Positions 5,386 through 7,725 of a stretch of DNA of 7,725 nt are shown in pieces (the stretch's first letter is position 1; each line of letters begins with the position of its first letter). The stretch covers positions 1 through 7,725 of the forward strand of contig CANCSL010000049.1 of NCBI GenBank assembly GCA_947380835.1, in the 5' to 3' direction. The translations under genes and the position numbers were made by a program. The stretch is from Actinomycetota bacterium (GTDB taxonomy: Bacteria; Actinomycetota; Actinomycetes; Nanopelagicales; Nanopelagicaceae). The notes beneath the pieces are model-generated. The model was not told where the DNA came from and did no database searches. It was given only the letters and a program-made list of their open reading frames with translations.

Positions 5386-6183
5386 CTAATTTAATCCTGC
5401 TGTTTCCCTAATGAGCTTCACCGTAATTTCAGGATGGTTCCACATGATCACGTGGGCACAATTCTTTACACGGATCCACTTGGCATGCATGGGTGCGACG
5501 GATTTCTCTTGAGCCACTGTTTCAGGAAGGGTTAAATCCCCATCACCAAAGACGATCGAGAGAGGCACTTTTGGATCGATGAGGGAATCGAATTTTCGAC
5601 CACGAATTCCTTGCCATAATGGTCGATATCCTTTCGAACGAGCCATAGCGAGAACAGAGTCGCGACAAGTTTCGTAACTAAGTTCACGCCATAGGTGAGT
5701 TATTTTTCTATAACCAATGGCCTTTAATGGCGGTAGGTGAAAAGCAATGGGCATGAAGAACTGCGAAATTTTGGCCAGAATTCTGGAGTCAATACTCGGT
5801 GCAATTTTCATGGTGGGCGCCTCAAGCCATAACCCTGCTGGCGCCAATGCCGTAACACTGGCAACGCGATCAGGCGCGAGGGCGGCCATCTCTAATGAAA
5901 TCCAACCGCCAAGTGAATTTCCAGCGACGTGCATTTTGTGGACTCTATGAACATCTTTCATGAACTCTAGAATCATTTTTCCGAGCGCACGAGGATCGTA
6001 CTTTTCGTGATCGGCCATATCTGCTTCCCCATGCCCGGGAAGGTCAATGGAATAAACAGTGAAGTCATTTACTAAATCAGGAATCAAGCTCTTCCAAATA
6101 GTGCCCGCAGAACCCAAGCCATGCACTAAAACGAGCGCGGGCTTGGACTCTTCGGCGATAAATACTTTTGAAGCAATGCTCAC
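5386..6183 (-). CDS. Alpha/beta-fold hydrolase
   Basis: The 265-residue cytoplasmic protein has the complete alpha/beta hydrolase core. VLVHGLGSAGTIW (18-30) forms the oxyanion strand and loop, and VYSIDLPGHGEAD (43-55) is the next strand. The nucleophile elbow is GNSLGG with Ser90. IVFGDGDLTLP (210-220) provides the acid, most likely Asp216, and NCAHVIMWNHPE supplies His244. A lid region rich in helices spans about 120-195. The family includes esterases, C-C hydrolases and haloperoxidase-like enzymes, and the motifs here do not select among them. The start is GTG 6183; CATAAT lies seven bases upstream, a near variant of the leaderless pattern. It sits 67 bases downstream of the DinB-like gene and 71 bases upstream of the VOC gene on the same strand. 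Confidence 0.93.
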   Translation of the reverse strand: MSIASKVFIAEESKPALVLVHGLGSAGTIWKSLIPDLVNDFTVYSIDLPGHGEADMADHEKYDPRALGKMILEFMKDVHRVHKMHVAGNSLGGWISLEMAALAPDRVASVTALAPAGLWLEAPTMKIAPSIDSRILAKISQFFMPIAFHLPPLKAIGYRKITHLWRELSYETCRDSVLAMARSKGYRPLWQGIRGRKFDSLIDPKVPLSIVFGDGDLTLPETVAQEKSVAPMHAKWIRVKNCAHVIMWNHPEITVKLIRETAGLN

Positions 6184-6196
6184 GGGGGCAATTATG
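6184..6196 (-). promoter_or_regulatory. Possible leaderless -10 element of the hydrolase gene
   Basis: On the minus strand CATAAT (6196-6191), one base from the consensus TATAAT, is followed by seven bases and GTG 6183. The spacing is one base longer than at the other leaderless starts here. A direct repeat of AGAACT (plus strand 6201-6206 and 6210-6215) lies just upstream. Confidence 0.4.
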
Positions 6197-6250
6197 AAGG
6201 AGAACTACCAGAACTTCTCTCTGACGGTTAATGCTCGTAATGGGCCCTGT

Positions 6251-6775
6251 TCACTCGCCAAATAGGTCGGCGAACGCCCAAAGATCAAAATCATCGAGGC
6301 TTATTGAGGAGTAGCCCCGAGCTTCAAGGGCTGAAACCAATTGAGCCCTGTGCTCCGTGGCATGGTGAATGGCCTGAAAGATGATGGTTGAACGAGAGCG
6401 CTCTATTAATTCACCTTCCACCTCACGGTAGACAACTCCTTCATCTTCGAATGATTCATCGAGAAGGGTGCGATCGGCAATTTTCAGCGATGCAATTAAC
6501 GGCAAAATGTCTGAACTTCTGGCCGGCGCCATTTCGCTTTGAATATAGGCCTCACGTTTTGGTTCACCTTGGCGCGCAATTTCTGGGGTACGCATTTGAA
6601 GGCGATACCCGTAGAAATGGGATGAACGAACATAGTGATGAATTATTTCTCGAACAGTCCACTCGGGATTCACCACATATGCGCCAAGGGCTTCATCGGG
6701 TAATAAGGCGACTTGGGAAAGAATCTCCGTATTTGCCCAGGCCATATGTTTGAGCATCTTTTCGGTACTTATCAT
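6251..6775 (-). CDS. DinB-like superfamily protein
   Basis: The 174-residue protein fits the DinB/YfiT four-helix-bundle superfamily, whose members bind a divalent metal through three histidines and include thiol transferases and many uncharacterised proteins. Helix one carries MLKHMAWANTEILSQVALL (7-25). The WTVREIIHHYVRSSHFY segment (39-55) gives the first ligand, probably His47. AIHHATEHRAQL (135-146) gives His138 and His142 in the usual HxxxH arrangement. The C-terminal LDDFDLWAFAD (160-170) is also typical of the family. All three metal ligands are present, so a metal-dependent activity is plausible, but the substrate is unknown. ATG 6775 has TAGGGT six bases upstream and no ribosome binding site. 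Neighbours on the same strand are a GNAT gene 78 bases upstream and the hydrolase gene 67 bases downstream. Confidence 0.9.
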   Translation of the reverse strand: MISTEKMLKHMAWANTEILSQVALLPDEALGAYVVNPEWTVREIIHHYVRSSHFYGYRLQMRTPEIARQGEPKREAYIQSEMAPARSSDILPLIASLKIADRTLLDESFEDEGVVYREVEGELIERSRSTIIFQAIHHATEHRAQLVSALEARGYSSISLDDFDLWAFADLFGE

Positions 6776-6787
6776 GGACTAACCCTA
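6776..6787 (-). promoter_or_regulatory. Leaderless -10 element of the DinB-like gene
   Basis: On the minus strand TAGGGT (6787-6782) is followed by six bases and ATG 6775. It keeps the TANNNT form but is GC-rich in the middle, so the promoter may be weak. Confidence 0.45.
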
Positions 6788-6853
6788 ATTCCTAGCGGCA
6801 GGAAAAGGCACCTCGTTCTTTTGAAGATTAAAGAAATTTTCCCGAGTCAATTC

Positions 6854-7309
6854 CTAAATTTGGAGTGTTTTATCAATTTGCAGCTTGTGCGTAATCCCCG
6901 GGTGTTCGATCCGTAAAAATCCAAGCGACTCCCAAAAAGGCGTTGCTTGTACCGATGCTTGGGCATTGCACGTCACTGCATCAGCAAATTGAGATGCATT
7001 TTTAATTAGATGCACTGCGATTGCGGTCGCTATTCCACGATTTCTGAATTCAGGATGCACATAAAACCTCGTTACCCGTAGCGCGCCAGAAAAATCCCGA
7101 CATTTCACTACCCCTCCAACTCCAACCGTACTTCCACCAATCTGTGCCACGCGGAGTTCTTCACCTTCCCCATCAAAAAGTGACTCGCCCTCCGTCCACT
7201 GTCGAACCAATTTGGAAATATTTTGAATATTTTCGTGCATCGATGTCGGTACAAGCTCCTGAAGAACTTCCGGCATCAATGGACGAGCGTCGATTATCAA
7301 CATGCCCAT
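6854..7309 (-). CDS. GNAT-family N-acetyltransferase
   Basis: The 151-residue cytoplasmic protein has a single GNAT domain. Motif A is in FYVHPEFRNRGIATAIAVHLI (82-102), with R89-x-x-G92-x-A94 binding the acetyl-CoA pyrophosphate. ATPFWESLGF (122-131) is motif B and covers the usual C-terminal aromatic-glycine turn. The preceding strands (VAQIGGSTVGVGGVVKC, 54-70) form the N-terminal half. It is not closely similar to the acetyltransferase at 1353-1868. The start is ambiguous between ATG 7309 and ATG 7303: a stop codon directly precedes the first, and neither has a good Shine-Dalgarno sequence or a TANNNT box at six bases. The ABM-domain gene ends 68 bases upstream on the same strand, so the two may share a transcript. 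The substrate is unknown. Confidence 0.85.
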   Translation of the reverse strand: MGMLIIDARPLMPEVLQELVPTSMHENIQNISKLVRQWTEGESLFDGEGEELRVAQIGGSTVGVGGVVKCRDFSGALRVTRFYVHPEFRNRGIATAIAVHLIKNASQFADAVTCNAQASVQATPFWESLGFLRIEHPGITHKLQIDKTLQI

Positions 7310-7377
7310 TCAGGACTTACTTCTATCAGCAACGAAAATTTGAAGATAAGTCTTACCGATGCCGAAGTTGCGAAAAA

Positions 7378-7680
7378 TTATGAATTCCAACTCAGGCTTT
7401 CCCAATGCTCAACGACGGGCGGCTTTGCAAAGAATTCTCCGATAATGGCACGCCATTGTGGAAACAAGGGGCCTTCTCGAAACCCAACGGTGTGGTCTTC
7501 CAGTGTCTCCCATTGAATGTGGAAGGTATACGTATCCGACTGTTCTATTCCTTTATGAAATTGAAAATCTTTGAATCCCACAGCATTCGATAGGACTTCC
7601 GCCACGGCTCTCCTCACCGCCAATTCAAATTCTGAATGCTGCGCAGGATCTACTTCGATGAATGCAATTTCAAGTACCAT
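7378..7680 (-). CDS. Antibiotic biosynthesis monooxygenase (ABM) domain protein
   Basis: The 100-residue protein is a single ABM domain, a dimeric ferredoxin-like fold. Family members range from cofactor-free oxygenases to heme-degrading enzymes and proteins of unknown role. The characteristic strand-helix start MVLEIAFIEVDPAQHSEFE is present, followed by GFKDFQFHKGIE and TYTFHIQWETLEDHTVGF (50-67). The ending resembles a common bacterial subgroup: GPLFPQWRAIIGEFF, then PPVVEHWE. His63 and Trp57 in WETLEDH are conserved in the subgroup, but no reaction can be assigned. ATG 7680 has TATACT six bases upstream, the strongest leaderless box in the window. The gene reaches within 45 bases of the window end, and the second GNAT gene lies 68 bases downstream. 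Confidence 0.9.
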   Translation of the reverse strand: MVLEIAFIEVDPAQHSEFELAVRRAVAEVLSNAVGFKDFQFHKGIEQSDTYTFHIQWETLEDHTVGFREGPLFPQWRAIIGEFFAKPPVVEHWESLSWNS

Positions 7681-7692
7681 GGAAGGAGTATA
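7681..7692 (-). promoter_or_regulatory. Leaderless -10 element of the ABM gene
   Basis: On the minus strand TATACT (7692-7687) is followed by six bases and ATG 7680. The remaining 33 bases to the window end hold no recognisable feature; a second TATAGGGT-like stretch near 7711-7718 is probably incidental. Confidence 0.6.
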
Positions 7693-7725
7693 AAGAAGTG
7701 CGGATTACAGACCCTATAAAAGCTT

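Noticed and set aside
7144..7383. Plus-strand 79-codon frame ending in a CRSC (CxxC) motif, suggesting a zinc ribbon
   Set aside because: Most of it is antisense to the well-supported GNAT gene, only one CxxC pair is complete, and no start signal is visible.
7720..7725. HindIII site (AAGCTT) at the very end of the window, possibly a cloning junction
   Set aside because: A six-base site at the edge can occur by chance and no vector sequence is present.
1..7725. CRISPR arrays, tRNA or rRNA genes, IS ends, integrases, toxin-antitoxin pairs
   Set aside because: No regularly spaced repeats, no cloverleaf or rRNA-like sequence, and no matching protein families were seen.

Overview
The window looks like chromosomal DNA from an actinobacterium of moderate G+C content. 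Three things suggest this. A/T is freely used at third codon positions. Several genes have leaderless starts, with a TANNNT -10 box exactly six bases before ATG. The gene families (free-standing TipAS domain, DUF1905, DUF1761, antibiotic-biosynthesis-monooxygenase domain, COG3607-like VOC protein, actinobacterial-type KatG) are common in actinobacteria. Compact spacing and modest gene sizes would fit a streamlined freshwater lineage such as the acI/Nanopelagicales group, but that placement is inference; no rRNA or other marker gene is present. I see no tRNA, rRNA, CRISPR array, insertion sequence, integrase or phage gene.

Layout. Positions 1-1250 (minus) hold the N-terminal 416 residues of catalase-peroxidase KatG, cut by the window edge. 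Upstream of it lies a GNAT acetyltransferase (1353-1868, minus). From a divergent junction, three plus-strand genes follow: an SRPBCC/AHSA1 protein (1924-2391), a DUF1905 protein (2409-2699) and a DUF1761 membrane protein (2782-3210). A YCII-like protein (3264-3590, minus) faces them and is divergent from a TipAS-domain protein (3659-4021) that appears to form an operon with a ten-helix EamA/DMT transporter (4034-4906). The rest is on the minus strand. Read in the direction of transcription, it is an ABM-domain protein (7378-7680), a second GNAT acetyltransferase (6854-7309), a DinB-like protein (6251-6775), an alpha/beta hydrolase (5386-6183) and a VOC-family protein (4913-5314).

How the genes fit together. 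This is not one obvious pathway. It is a run of small, mostly single-domain proteins for stress defence, small-molecule binding or detoxification, many with their own promoter. KatG handles peroxide. The TipAS-EamA pair could be a ligand-binding protein next to an exporter. The VOC, ABM, SRPBCC, YCII and DinB proteins all belong to families that bind or modify small molecules, and none has an assignable substrate here. The clearest shared signal is regulatory: seven starts on both strands have TANNNT-N6-ATG, and one more has a near variant. Two of these promoters carry perfect inverted repeats that could be operators.

All noncoding gaps are under about 105 bases, and no stretch over 300 bases lacks a gene.
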